Source: an uncultured Eggerthellaceae bacterium (GTDB taxonomy: Bacteria; Actinomycetota; Coriobacteriia; Coriobacteriales; Eggerthellaceae). Taken from it: 15,122 nt of DNA. Position numbers and translations under genes: made by a program. This document shows positions 1 to 7,511 of this stretch, piece after piece; position 1 is the stretch's first letter, and each line of letters opens with the position of its first letter. The notes under the pieces were generated by a model. That model searched no databases. It saw nothing but the letters and a program-made list of their open reading frames with translations, and was not told the DNA's origin. The DNA lies in assembly GCA_934630485.1 (NCBI GenBank), contig CAKTWD010000030.1, forward strand, positions 1 to 15,122. The letters are read 5' to 3'.

Positions 1-1125
1 TCTGATGTCGGCCATGTTCTCGTGGCCGAACTTCTCTAGGTAAGCGTTGGCCAACACGAAGGCAAGCTCGGCTTCGGCGACAACCGCAGCGGCCGGAACC
101 GCGCAGACGTCGCTGCGCTCCTTCGAAGCTTCCGTCGGCTCAAGCGTGTCCAAGTCGACTGTCTGCAGCGGGGTCATCAACGTGGGGATGGGCTTCATGG
201 CGCAGGAGACGATCAAGGGAAGGCCCGTGGTCATGCCGCCTTCCAAACCACCCGCATTATTGCTGGTACGCGTGAATCCCACACCGCGATTGAGCACGAT
301 GGGGTCATGCACCTTCGAGCCAACGCGGCGCGCCGCCTCGAAGCCAAGGCCGAACTCGACGCCTTTGATGGCGGGAATCGAGAACATGGCCTGACCGATG
401 CGGCCGGTCAGACGCTCGTCGGCCGTTGCATAGCCGCCCACGCCGGGCAGAAGCCCGCGGGCAACCACGCGGAACGTGCCGCCCAGGCTCTCGCCCGCCT
501 CACGCGCGGCATCGATGGCCGCCTTCATGGCCTCGGTCGTTTTCTCGTCGGGGCAGCGAACCTCGGACGTCTCGATGGCCAAGGTGGTGCGTTCGGCCGC
601 ATCAATCATCGGGTCGGCCTCGTCAAGCGATACGTCGCCAATGGAGGTGACGTACGAGTAGATCTCAACGCCGACGTCGGCCAGGAACTCCTTGGCGATA
701 CCCGCCGCCGCCACACGCGCAGCCGTTTCACGTGCGCTTGCGCGCTCGAGCACATTGCGACAATCGTCGGAATCGATCTTCAGCGAGCCGACCAGGTCGG
801 CATGGCCGGGTCTCGGCATGGTCTCGCGCTTCAGGTTGGCAGGGGCTTCGCCGAACACCGACATGCGGTCGGTCCAGTTCTGCCAGTCGCGGTTCTCAAC
901 AACCAGCGCAACCGGCGTGCCCAGGGTCTTCCCAAAACGCACACCCGAAACCACACGCGCTTGATCGTGTTCGATAGCCTGCCTGCCGCCACGACCATAC
1001 CCCGACTGGCGTCGCGCCATGTCGACGTTCAGATCGGTCTCGGAAATCTTAAGCCCCGCCGGAACGCCTTCGACAATGGCAGTAAGCTGCGGTCCGTGAC
1101 TTTCGCCTGCCGTTACGTATCTCAT
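1..1125 (-). CDS. aroC: Chorismate synthase (3' end beyond window)
   Basis: Chorismate synthase turns 5-enolpyruvylshikimate-3-phosphate into chorismate, the last common step to aromatic amino acids, folates and quinones, using reduced FMN. The frame is open for 375 codons from ATG at 1125 to the window edge with no stop, so only the last few residues of a roughly 385-400 residue protein should be missing. Family signatures appear in order: GESHG at residues 7-11, RRQSGYGRGGR, RPGHAD (about 105-110), the RASARETAARVAA block, AMFSIPAIKGVEFG, then NNAGGLEGGMTTG. All are typical of bifunctional-length bacterial AroC. A Shine-Dalgarno-like AAGG lies 7 nt upstream of the ATG. The gene follows aroE by 54 bp on the same strand, so the two probably share a transcript. 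No frameshift was found when I translated the whole stretch by hand. Confidence 0.97.
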   Translation of the reverse strand, partial: MRYVTAGESHGPQLTAIVEGVPAGLKISETDLNVDMARRQSGYGRGGRQAIEHDQARVVSGVRFGKTLGTPVALVVENRDWQNWTDRMSVFGEAPANLKRETMPRPGHADLVGSLKIDSDDCRNVLERASARETAARVAAAGIAKEFLADVGVEIYSYVTSIGDVSLDEADPMIDAAERTTLAIETSEVRCPDEKTTEAMKAAIDAAREAGESLGGTFRVVARGLLPGVGGYATADERLTGRIGQAMFSIPAIKGVEFGLGFEAARRVGSKVHDPIVLNRGVGFTRTSNNAGGLEGGMTTGLPLIVSCAMKPIPTLMTPLQTVDLDTLEPTEASKERSDVCAVPAAAVVAEAELAFVLANAYLEKFGHENMADIR

Positions 1126-1179
1126 GTAGCCGCCTTGATTCAAATAGTTTGCTTGCATTCACTCTTGACTCTCAAGATT

Positions 1180-2121
1180 CTAAACGCACTGGGCGCAGTT
1201 GAAACCCGCGCTTTCCGCCATCACCTTAAAAAGGTCGATGGAATCGAAATCAATGGCAAGGTTAAGCGCGCACTTGATGTCGTGAACCGTGGCCACCGCC
1301 TGAGCCACCAGCATGCCCTCGCCGTCGAAGGCCGCCGCGCCCGCCTTGCGCGCCGCGCCGATAAGCGCCGTTTCGCCATGCGCGTACACCACATCGAACA
1401 CAGCCTGACCAGCCGAAATGAGCGACGTTTCGAACGGAGCCGGATCGCCCGGGTTCATGCCAAGCCGCGTGGCGTCGATGATGACGCCGGTGCCAGCAAT
1501 CAGGTCGGCTCCCTGCTCGTATGAGCAGCCCAGCACCTGACAGGAATCCACGATGTCGCCCAAGCTTGCCTGCGCATACCGTGGGTCGATGGCAGCGATC
1601 ACGGCGCCGTCGCCTTGGGCAAGCTTCTCAAGGCGCTGGCGATAGTCGGCAACCACAGCCTTCGTGCGCACTTCGTCGCGGCCCATCAGCACCACGTGAG
1701 AAGCACCCGCCAATGCGCAAGCGTGCATGATCGCGCGCGCCGTGGGACCCGTTCCGCACACAACCACGTCGGCGCCCTTGAACACGACGCCGCGTCGTTT
1801 CAAATAGGAAACGCAGCCCAACCCGTCGGTGTTATCGGCGATGAGCGCGCCGTTCTTGCTCACCAGCACGTTGGCACCCTGAGCCAACGCGGCCGACGAC
1901 GTCACGACGCTTGCCGCCTGGAAAGCCACGGGCTTATGCGGCGTTGTGATGTTAATGGAAAGATAGTCGCGCGCCTCGATGAACGTGCGCGCGTCTTCGG
2001 GCGACTCGATGTCGGCGAAGCCGTAGTCCCAATCTAGCCCGAGCTCCCGATAAACCGCGTTGTACATCACGGGAGATTTCGAGTGGGTCACCGGATGACC
2101 CAGGACATACAGCTTCTGCAT
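1180..2121 (-). CDS. aroE: Shikimate dehydrogenase (long, slightly divergent form)
   Basis: The predicted reaction is NADPH-dependent reduction of 3-dehydroshikimate to shikimate in the cytosol. I start it at the ATG at 2121 (313 aa) because AGGGGA stands 4 nt upstream and the protein then opens with the family's N-terminal strand; the open frame extends further upstream but runs through yqeG. Substrate-binding SKSP is at residues 14-17, NITTPHK with the catalytic lysine at 57-63, and NTDG with the catalytic aspartate at 97-100. The Rossmann loop reads GTGPTARA (123-130) rather than the usual GAGGAAR. The NATPxGM-type motif reads DATRLGM (216-222). About 20-30 extra residues lie between the dinucleotide-binding half and that motif. 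The terminal GMLVAQA keeps the substrate-contact glutamine. It sits between yqeG-like and aroC in one operon. Quinate/shikimate dehydrogenase activity is possible; aroC next door favours AroE. Confidence 0.92.
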   Translation of the reverse strand: MQKLYVLGHPVTHSKSPVMYNAVYRELGLDWDYGFADIESPEDARTFIEARDYLSINITTPHKPVAFQAASVVTSSAALAQGANVLVSKNGALIADNTDGLGCVSYLKRRGVVFKGADVVVCGTGPTARAIMHACALAGASHVVLMGRDEVRTKAVVADYRQRLEKLAQGDGAVIAAIDPRYAQASLGDIVDSCQVLGCSYEQGADLIAGTGVIIDATRLGMNPGDPAPFETSLISAGQAVFDVVYAHGETALIGAARKAGAAAFDGEGMLVAQAVATVHDIKCALNLAIDFDSIDLFKVMAESAGFNCAQCV

Positions 2122-2138
2122 GGCGTCCCCTATCTGAT

Positions 2139-2636
2139 TCAGTCGTCCAAACGCCGATTGCGCAGGATCTTTCTTTCTATTTTGCGAATGACAAGCGTAT
2201 GGGCAAGGTCTTGCTCGACGAGCGGCTGCACTAGAAACGCTTTCATGCCAACAGCATGTGCGCCGATGACGTCGGTCGACATCTGATCGCCGATTGCCAC
2301 CGTTTGGTTCTTCGGGGCGCCCATCATTCGACATGCGTCGTGATAGCCCTTGGGAAGCGGCTTCATGGCCTTGGCCACCACGGGCAGCGAAAGCTCTTTG
2401 CCAACCTGGAACGGCGTTTCATGCCAGTTGTTGGAAAGCAGGCAGAACGTGATGCCAGCTGCCTGCGCACGATCAAGCCATTCGCGCACGTCAGCCGGGA
2501 TCTCGCGCGTGTCGCGAGTGAGGATGGTGTTGTCGATGTCAAGCAAAACGAAGCGCAACCCGCTCGCAAGCAGGTCGCGCTCTACGTTGATTCTCGTGAT
2601 GCGAGAGAAGTATTTATCAGGAGAAACGAAAGGCAT
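2139..2636 (-). CDS. yqeG: YqeG-type HAD (IIIA) phosphatase
   Basis: This is a 165-residue HAD-superfamily protein of the YqeG group (HAD IIIA), small cap-less phosphatases whose physiological substrate is not settled. The nucleophile motif LLDIDNTIL gives D33 and D35. Motif II is LLSNN (S68-N70), K92 in AMKPLPKGY supplies motif III, and AIGDQMSTDV (G116, D117, D122) gives motif IV, so the catalytic set is complete. I chose the ATG at 2636: the longer open frame upstream overlaps mltG completely in another frame and has no family similarity. Only 4 bp separate it from the mltG stop, and no clear Shine-Dalgarno is visible, so translation is probably coupled to mltG. It is 17 bp upstream of aroE. 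yqeG beside aroE is also seen in Firmicutes (from memory), so the pairing may be functionally meaningful. Confidence 0.88.
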   Translation of the reverse strand: MPFVSPDKYFSRITRINVERDLLASGLRFVLLDIDNTILTRDTREIPADVREWLDRAQAAGITFCLLSNNWHETPFQVGKELSLPVVAKAMKPLPKGYHDACRMMGAPKNQTVAIGDQMSTDVIGAHAVGMKAFLVQPLVEQDLAHTLVIRKIERKILRNRRLDD

Positions 2637-2640
2637 GCGC

Positions 2641-3771
2641 TTATTCGAAGGTCGCGCGATGCTCTTCGTACGTCTCGCTGAAGTAGTACTGCATGACGCC
2701 CTTGTCATCGGGTGCGAAGTAGAAGTACAGATACTTGGTGGTTTCGGGCGCGCACACAGCCTGCAGGGTGGCAAGACCCGGGGAGTTGATGGGCGTGGGC
2801 GGCAGACCATCGATGAAGTAGGTGTTGTACTCGTTCTCGGTGGCAACGTCGTCGGCCGTGGGGTCGTGCCCCACGAAATAAGCGACGGTGGCGTCAGACT
2901 GCAGGCGCATCTTGTCGGCAAGGCGGTTGTAGAAAACCGAAGCGACGGTAGCGCGATGATCGGCATCGGCTTCCTTCTCGACGATGGAAGCAAGGTTCAC
3001 CACGTCGTAAAGTGACAAACCCTTCGAGGTTGCGTAAGACAGATCAAGTGACTCAGTCTCGATCTTGAACTGGTCGAGCATGGCGCGAATGATCGAGTCG
3101 GCCGTGGAGGCGTCATCGAACGCGTAGGTCTTGGGGAACAGGAAGCCCTCAAGCGAATGGGTGCCAGCCGAAGCCAAGAAGCTGTAGCTGCCAGCATATA
3201 CGCTGGCGTTGCTGGCCGCCTGGATGAAGTCGTTCTCGGAGATACGACCGTTGGTTGCCTTCGAAACAATGGCGGCCGTCTGCTTCAGCGTGGAGCCTTC
3301 GGGCACGGTGAAGGTCTCGCCGGAAACACCGGCTTCAAGGATGCCGATGATATCGTCGACAGACGTGCCGCCGGCGATGGTGTAAGTGCCGGTTTTCAGC
3401 GAAGAGCTTTTGCCCAGTTCGGCAACGCGGCTGGTGAACTTGTTGGCATCAGAGACAAGACCGGCCGAGGCAAGCGACTTGCCAATAGCGCCAGCGCCTT
3501 CGCCCTCGGCAACGGTGATGGTTGCGGTTTCGCCCGAACCGATGAGGTTGGTCTGCGGCGAGCAACCGCGAACAAGCGAAGCGATGCCGAAGATTATAAG
3601 GGCCAGAACGACAACAAGCACAACCAGCGAGATGATGGCCGGCGCCTTGCTGCGCTTCGGGCGGATGAAGCTGGTGTCGTACGTGCGGAACGCGCGCTCG
3701 CCCTGCGCATGGGCGCGGCGGGCAGCGTGATTCGGTCGTTCGGAGTACGTAACTTGCTTGCGACTGGCCAT
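2641..3771 (-). CDS. mltG: Endolytic murein transglycosylase MltG (YceG-like)
   Basis: MltG cleaves nascent peptidoglycan glycan strands and is thought to set their length, anchored in the cytoplasmic membrane with its catalytic domain outside. The 376-residue protein has a basic cytoplasmic N-terminus (about 1-43), one membrane segment at about 44-66, an SPQT linker, a LysM-like region (about 80-160) and the YceG catalytic domain. The motif ASIVEKE at 261-267 contains the catalytic glutamate (E265 by alignment with the family). YNRL, MRLQSDATVAY and INSPGLATLQA follow, and the C-terminal YLYF...YYFSETYEEH block is characteristic. AGGGGA lies 7 nt before the ATG and directly abuts the ruvX stop, implying coupling. 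The ruvX-mltG order is widely conserved in Gram-positive bacteria. Confidence 0.95.
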   Translation of the reverse strand: MASRKQVTYSERPNHAARRAHAQGERAFRTYDTSFIRPKRSKAPAIISLVVLVVVLALIIFGIASLVRGCSPQTNLIGSGETATITVAEGEGAGAIGKSLASAGLVSDANKFTSRVAELGKSSSLKTGTYTIAGGTSVDDIIGILEAGVSGETFTVPEGSTLKQTAAIVSKATNGRISENDFIQAASNASVYAGSYSFLASAGTHSLEGFLFPKTYAFDDASTADSIIRAMLDQFKIETESLDLSYATSKGLSLYDVVNLASIVEKEADADHRATVASVFYNRLADKMRLQSDATVAYFVGHDPTADDVATENEYNTYFIDGLPPTPINSPGLATLQAVCAPETTKYLYFYFAPDDKGVMQYYFSETYEEHRATFE

Positions 3772-3782
3772 AAGCTGATCCC

Positions 3783-4211
3783 CTACTGCGTTTGATGTTC
3801 GTTGGCTCGTGCGTCAAGCCATGACTGTAAGAATATGCTTGCGGCTATCATATCGATTTTTCCACGCATCTCGCGCTCTGACATGCCCTTTTCACGCAAA
3901 CTGCGCTTGGCTTCGGCGGAGCTCAAACGCTCATCCGAGAACTCAACGGGGATGCCCGTGCGCTTCGAAACCTCGGCGGCGAAAGCGCGAATGCGCGCCG
4001 CCTGGGGGCCTTCTTCACCCGACAACGTGTACGGCAGACCGCTTACCAGCAGCTCAGGTTCCCAATCTTCCAGAACGCGCATGAACGATTTCGCACACGA
4101 TTTAACCTCTGCCGAGGGAAGAACCGTGACCGGCGACGCCACGCGCTCGCCCGGATCGCTGATGGCGATGCCCACACGCACCTCGCCGACGTCCAATGCC
4201 ATGATCCTCAT
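3783..4211 (-). CDS. ruvX: RuvX/YqgF RNase H-fold nuclease (putative Holliday junction resolvase)
   Basis: This 142-residue protein belongs to the YqgF/RuvX family, with an RNase H fold. Members are linked to Holliday-junction resolution and, in E. coli, to 16S rRNA 5' processing. Acidic residues expected for metal-dependent catalysis are present: D7 in ALDVG, E94 in FSDERLSS, and D120 in KIDMIAASIFLQSWLD. The middle VSGLPYTLSGEEGPQA is the family's VGLPxxxxGxxGxxA motif. I chose ATG 4211 because AAAGGG sits 8 nt upstream and the N-terminus (MRIMALDVGE) matches the family. An internal ATG at 4202 is less likely. It is the first gene of the ruvX-mltG-yqeG-aroE-aroC run. Only 90 bp separate it from guaB, and that gap holds the guaB terminator, so I could not place its promoter. 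Confidence 0.95.
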   Translation of the reverse strand: MRIMALDVGEVRVGIAISDPGERVASPVTVLPSAEVKSCAKSFMRVLEDWEPELLVSGLPYTLSGEEGPQAARIRAFAAEVSKRTGIPVEFSDERLSSAEAKRSLREKGMSEREMRGKIDMIAASIFLQSWLDARANEHQTQ

Positions 4212-4245
4212 GTTCTATTCCCTTTCGCGGATCTCTTCCGTTGCT

Positions 4246-4281
4246 TACAAGAAGGCCCGCCTCGCCGAAGCGGAGCGGGCC
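4246..4281 (-). terminator. Rho-independent terminator of guaB
   Basis: Read on the minus strand, a GC-rich hairpin has arms GGCCCG (4276-4281) and CGGGCC (4254-4259), extended inward by CTC/GAG with one bulged base, around a loop containing TTCG. It is followed by TTCTTG. It lies about 20 bp past the guaB stop and before ruvX, so it separates the two transcription units. The U-tract is short, so readthrough into ruvX is possible. Confidence 0.7.
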
Positions 4282-4301
4282 GAAAGATCTCTCAGATGCG
4301 A

Positions 4302-5819
4302 TTAGCGCATATTGGAGGCGTAAGGAGCCTTGTCCTTCAGCAGAACGTCGTGTGCGCCGCCCTCGACGATGGAGGTGGAGCTGATGACGGTGAGCTTGGC
4401 CTTGTCCTGGAACTCGGGGATGGTGAGCGCGCCGCAGTTGCACATAGTGGACTTGATCTTCAGCAGCGTGACTGCGATGTTGTCCTTAAGCGGGCCGGCA
4501 TACGGCACGTAAGAGTCGACGCCTTCCTCGAACGACAGGCTCTTCTTGCCGCCCAGGTCGTAACGGCCCCAGTTGCGGGCGCGGGCAGAGCCCTCGCCCC
4601 AGTACTCCTTCATGTACGTGCCGTTGACCATGACCTTGGCCGAAGGAGCCTCGTCGAAGCGGGCGAAGTAGCGGCCCAGCATGACGAAGTCGGCGCCCAT
4701 GGCCAGAGCCAGAGAGATGTGATGGTCGTAAACGATGCCGCCATCGGAGCAGATGGGCACGTAGACGCCGGTTTCCTTGAAGTACTCGTCACGAGCCTTG
4801 GCAACCTCGATGGTAGCCGTGGCCTGACCGCGGCCGATGCCCTTGGTCTCACGGGTGATGCAGATGGAACCGCCGCCGATGCCGATCTTGACGAAGTCGG
4901 CGCCAGCCTCGGCCAGGAAGCGGAAGCCCTCGCCGTCAACGACGTTGCCTGCGCCGATCTTGACGGCGTCGCCGTAGTGCTCGCGAACCCATTCGATGGT
5001 CATCTTCTGCCAATCGGAGAAGCCCTCGGAAGAATCGATGCACAGCACGTCTGCGCCGGCCTCGACCAGTGCGGGGATGCGCTCGGCATAGTCACGCGAG
5101 TTGATGCCGGCACCCACCATGTAGCGCTTATGGGAGTCGAGCATCTCGTTGGGGTTGGACTTGTGGGAATCGTAGTCCTTGCGGAAGACCATGTAAGCCA
5201 GGGTGTCGTCGGCGTTGACCAGCGGCAGAGAGTTCAGCTTGTGGTCCCAGATGATGTCGTTTGCCTCTTTGAGCGAGGTCTCAGCGGGAGCAACGATGAG
5301 CTTCTCACGCGGGGTCATGAACTCGGAAACCTTCTCGTCGCCGGTCATGCGGGACAGACGGTAATCGCGCTCGGTGACAACGCCCAGCAGCTTGCCGTGA
5401 GCCGTGCCGTCATGGGTGACGGGCATGGTGGAGTGGTCGGTGGCTTCCTTCAGGGCGACAACCTGGTTAAGGGTCATGTCGGGAGACAGGTTGGCGTCGG
5501 ACTCGACGAAACCGGCCTTGTAATCCTTAACGCGCTTGACCATGGCAGCTTCCTGCTCGATGGTCTGGTTGCCGTAGATGAAGGACATGCCGCCCTCGGT
5601 TGCCAGGGCAACGGCCATCTTGTCGTCAGAGACGGCGGCCATGATGGCGGACACCATAGGGGTGTTCAGGGAAAGGGGGCACTCCTCTTCGCCCTTGCGA
5701 TACTTGACCAGCGGGGTTTTAAGGCTTACCGACGCAGGGATGCACGTCGCAGGGGTATGACCCGGCACCAAAAGGTACTCGTTGAACGTGCGCGACGGTT
5801 CTTCGTAATAATAAGCCAT
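4302..5819 (-). CDS. guaB: IMP dehydrogenase (Tritrichomonas foetus-like type)
   Basis: IMPDH oxidises IMP to XMP with NAD+, the committed step of guanine nucleotide synthesis. I start it at ATG 5819 (505 aa), with AAGGAG 7 nt upstream; the longer open frame has no similarity to the family. The order is a short N-terminal barrel part, a CBS-pair insert at about 105-225, then the rest of the (beta/alpha)8 barrel. The catalytic cysteine is C320 in GGGSICITRE. The mobile flap carries the Arg-Tyr pair R419-Y420 in NWGRYDLGG. The IMP phosphate site is SDGGI (358-362). Blocks such as KGIGRGQATA, MKEYWGEGS, SYVPYAG and STMCNCGAL are those I remember from the T. foetus enzyme, including an almost identical residue numbering (C319, R418). 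Standard actinobacterial GuaB instead reads GPGSICTTR. The gene has its own promoter and terminator, so it is probably monocistronic. Confidence 0.96.
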   Translation of the reverse strand: MAYYYEEPSRTFNEYLLVPGHTPATCIPASVSLKTPLVKYRKGEEECPLSLNTPMVSAIMAAVSDDKMAVALATEGGMSFIYGNQTIEQEAAMVKRVKDYKAGFVESDANLSPDMTLNQVVALKEATDHSTMPVTHDGTAHGKLLGVVTERDYRLSRMTGDEKVSEFMTPREKLIVAPAETSLKEANDIIWDHKLNSLPLVNADDTLAYMVFRKDYDSHKSNPNEMLDSHKRYMVGAGINSRDYAERIPALVEAGADVLCIDSSEGFSDWQKMTIEWVREHYGDAVKIGAGNVVDGEGFRFLAEAGADFVKIGIGGGSICITRETKGIGRGQATATIEVAKARDEYFKETGVYVPICSDGGIVYDHHISLALAMGADFVMLGRYFARFDEAPSAKVMVNGTYMKEYWGEGSARARNWGRYDLGGKKSLSFEEGVDSYVPYAGPLKDNIAVTLLKIKSTMCNCGALTIPEFQDKAKLTVISSTSIVEGGAHDVLLKDKAPYASNMR

Positions 5820-5865
5820 GAAACTGCTCCTTATCTGGTCTGAGCGGCGGGAATGATTGAGAGTA

Positions 5866-5871
5866 ATTATA
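5866..5871 (-). promoter_or_regulatory. -10 box of the guaB promoter
   Basis: The minus strand reads a perfect TATAAT here, about 47 bp upstream of the guaB ATG, giving a predicted short 5' leader of roughly 40 nt. The best-spaced -35 (TCGAAA or CGAAAA, 17-18 bp upstream) is weak. A perfect TTGACA exists at 5897-5902 but is 25 bp away, too far to pair with this -10. No purine-riboswitch core was seen in the short leader. Confidence 0.55.
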
Positions 5872-5922
5872 GCCACGTCGTTGCCGTTTTTCGACCTGTC
5901 AAGCTTACCTCTTTTAAATATC

Positions 5923-5970
5923 ACGCGGACGCCAAGCCCGTTTCCGCAGAAACAAGCCCGACGTCCGCGT
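5923..5970. repeat. Nested symmetric hairpin with an 8-bp direct repeat
   Basis: The outer arms ACGCGGACG (5923-5931) and CGTCCGCGT (5962-5970) are perfect 9-bp complements. Inside, an inner 5-bp stem GTTTC/GAAAC (5940-5944, 5949-5953) caps with CGCA, leaving 8 unpaired bases on each side. The octamer CAAGCCCG occurs twice (5933-5940 and 5953-5960), flanking the inner palindrome. A perfect 10-bp palindrome GTTGATCAAC (5969-5978) abuts it. It lies about 100 nt downstream of the transporter stop and 100 bp upstream of guaB. It may act as the transporter terminator, although the following GATATTT on the minus strand is a poor U-tract. The remaining intergenic DNA also holds a 6-bp stem GCGCTT/AAGCGC at 6004-6020. 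Confidence 0.5.
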
Positions 5971-6071
5971 TGATCAACGATCATTTTACCTACTGAATGG
6001 CGAGCGCTTTAGCGAAGCGCAAGCCGAAAGCGCGTCCTCATCCGAAAGCACCCCGGTTTCAACGCGCGGCG

Positions 6072-7502
6072 CTACCCAAGCCAGGTCGTGAGGACGGGAA
6101 CCCATCCCGTCACCCAAACAACCAGAATGAGCGCAGGGACGACGTACTTCACGTACACGCGCAAGCCGGCAGGGAACTTCATGCCCTGGCCGGTGTCGAC
6201 CTCGGCCAGGAATTCGTCCCACCCCCAGCCGCGCTTCGACGTGCAGAACGCCAGCATGATCAACGCGCCCAAAGGCAACAGGTTGTTGGACAAGATGAAG
6301 TCCTCAAGCGACTGGATGTCGCCGATGCCCGGAACCGCGAAGCCCGACCACACGTTGTAGCCAAGCGCGCACGGCAGCGAAAGCAAAATAAGCCCGACGC
6401 CGTTGATGGCCACGGCCTTGCCGCGGCTCACGCCCCACTGATCCATGGTGAACGCGATGATGTTCTCGAACACCGCGATGATGGACGACAGCGCCGCGAA
6501 GCTCATGAACACGAAGAACAGCGTGCACCACAGCTGACCCAGCGGCATTTGGTTGAAGACACCCGGCAGCGTGATGAACACCAAGCTGGGGCCGCTTCCC
6601 GGCTCTACCCCGAACGCGAAGCACGCAGGGAAGATGATAAGGCCGGCAACGAACGCAACCGACGTGTCAAGCGCGCCGATGCGCAGCGTCTCGCCCGTCA
6701 GGCTGCGGCTTTTGTCGATGTAGCTGCCGAAGATCATCATCGAGCCAATGCCCAAGGACAGCGTGAAGAAGGCCTGGCTCATGGCCGCGTACGCCGCTTC
6801 CGCGAACGACGACAGCTGAGCCCCTAAGGTTGCGCCCGCGAACACCTTCCCGAAATCAGGAACCAGGTAGAACGCAAGGCCCGCCTCGGCGCCCTCAAGC
6901 GTGACCGAGCGCACGGCCAAAATCAACATGACCGCAAGCAGGCACACCATCATGATCTTCGTCACGCGCTCGACGCCCTTTTGCAGGCCGGCAGCCGTGC
7001 ACAAAAGACCCAGCAAGATGACGACGATCATCCAGAAAACCACTTCGCCCGGGTTCGAGAGCATCGTCCCGAAAACCGATGCCACTTGGTCGGCGCCTAA
7101 GCCGTTGAATGAGCCAATGGCGCTTTTGTACACGAACGCCAGCATCCAGCCCGCGACGACCGTGTAGAACATCATCAGCAGATAACAGCCAACCAAGCTG
7201 ATCCACTTGGCGTGATGCCATTTGCTTCCCGCGGGTTCCAGCACGTCGAACGCGCGTGCCATCGATCTTTGCGAGCCGCGGCCCAGTGAGAATTCCATGA
7301 CCAGAACCGGCAGCGAGAACGCCACCAAGAACACGATGTACATCAAAACGAATGCGGCACCGCCATACTTGCCGGTGATGTAGGGGAAACGCCAGACGTT
7401 TCCCAATCCGATCGCGCAACCGGCGCTGATCAAGATGAAGCCCAGACGCGACGCGAATTGCTCGCGCGATGCCTGGGGAGCAGATTGAACCTCGTTTGCC
7501 AC
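6072..7502 (-). CDS. Neurotransmitter:sodium symporter family amino-acid transporter
   Basis: This 476-residue integral membrane protein belongs to the NSS (SLC6-like) family, which imports amino acids with Na+ in bacteria (LeuT, MhsT, Tyt1, TnaT are characterised relatives). The signature of unwound helix 1, AIGLGNVWRFPYI (30-42), is intact. The broken helix 6 region FFTLSLGIGSMMIFGSY is at 245-261, and SFAALSSIIAVFEN (334-347) is the helix 8 Na+-site region. I count about 11 hydrophobic segments, the last at about 450-472. That matches the 11-helix bacterial subgroup of aromatic or neutral amino-acid transporters, but the substrate cannot be read from sequence. The start codon is GTG (7500-7502), preceded by AAGGGG 5 nt upstream that overlaps the end of the M18 peptidase gene. 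The 9-bp gap implies one operon, pairing peptide breakdown with amino-acid uptake. Confidence 0.93.
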   Translation of the reverse strand: MANEVQSAPQASREQFASRLGFILISAGCAIGLGNVWRFPYITGKYGGAAFVLMYIVFLVAFSLPVLVMEFSLGRGSQRSMARAFDVLEPAGSKWHHAKWISLVGCYLLMMFYTVVAGWMLAFVYKSAIGSFNGLGADQVASVFGTMLSNPGEVVFWMIVVILLGLLCTAAGLQKGVERVTKIMMVCLLAVMLILAVRSVTLEGAEAGLAFYLVPDFGKVFAGATLGAQLSSFAEAAYAAMSQAFFTLSLGIGSMMIFGSYIDKSRSLTGETLRIGALDTSVAFVAGLIIFPACFAFGVEPGSGPSLVFITLPGVFNQMPLGQLWCTLFFVFMSFAALSSIIAVFENIIAFTMDQWGVSRGKAVAINGVGLILLSLPCALGYNVWSGFAVPGIGDIQSLEDFILSNNLLPLGALIMLAFCTSKRGWGWDEFLAEVDTGQGMKFPAGLRVYVKYVVPALILVVWVTGWVPVLTTWLG

Positions 7503-7511
7503 ACAGACCCC

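Noticed and set aside
1161..1176. CTTGA/TCAAG short inverted repeat between aroE and aroC as a terminator or HspR site
   Set aside because: Only 5-bp arms with a 3-nt loop, no U-tract, and the spacing does not match an HspR box.
4296..5843. Plus-strand open frame of 515 codons opposite guaB
   Set aside because: Antisense shadow of guaB with repetitive Val/Gly/Asp-rich composition typical of such mirrors; no start signals.
5897..5902. Perfect TTGACA as the guaB -35
   Set aside because: It is 25 bp from the TATAAT, outside the workable spacer range, and nothing at 17 bp fits a -10.
5820..5984. N-terminal extension of guaB by 55 codons
   Set aside because: It contains the predicted -10 box, lacks similarity, and a strong AAGGAG stands before the ATG at 5819.
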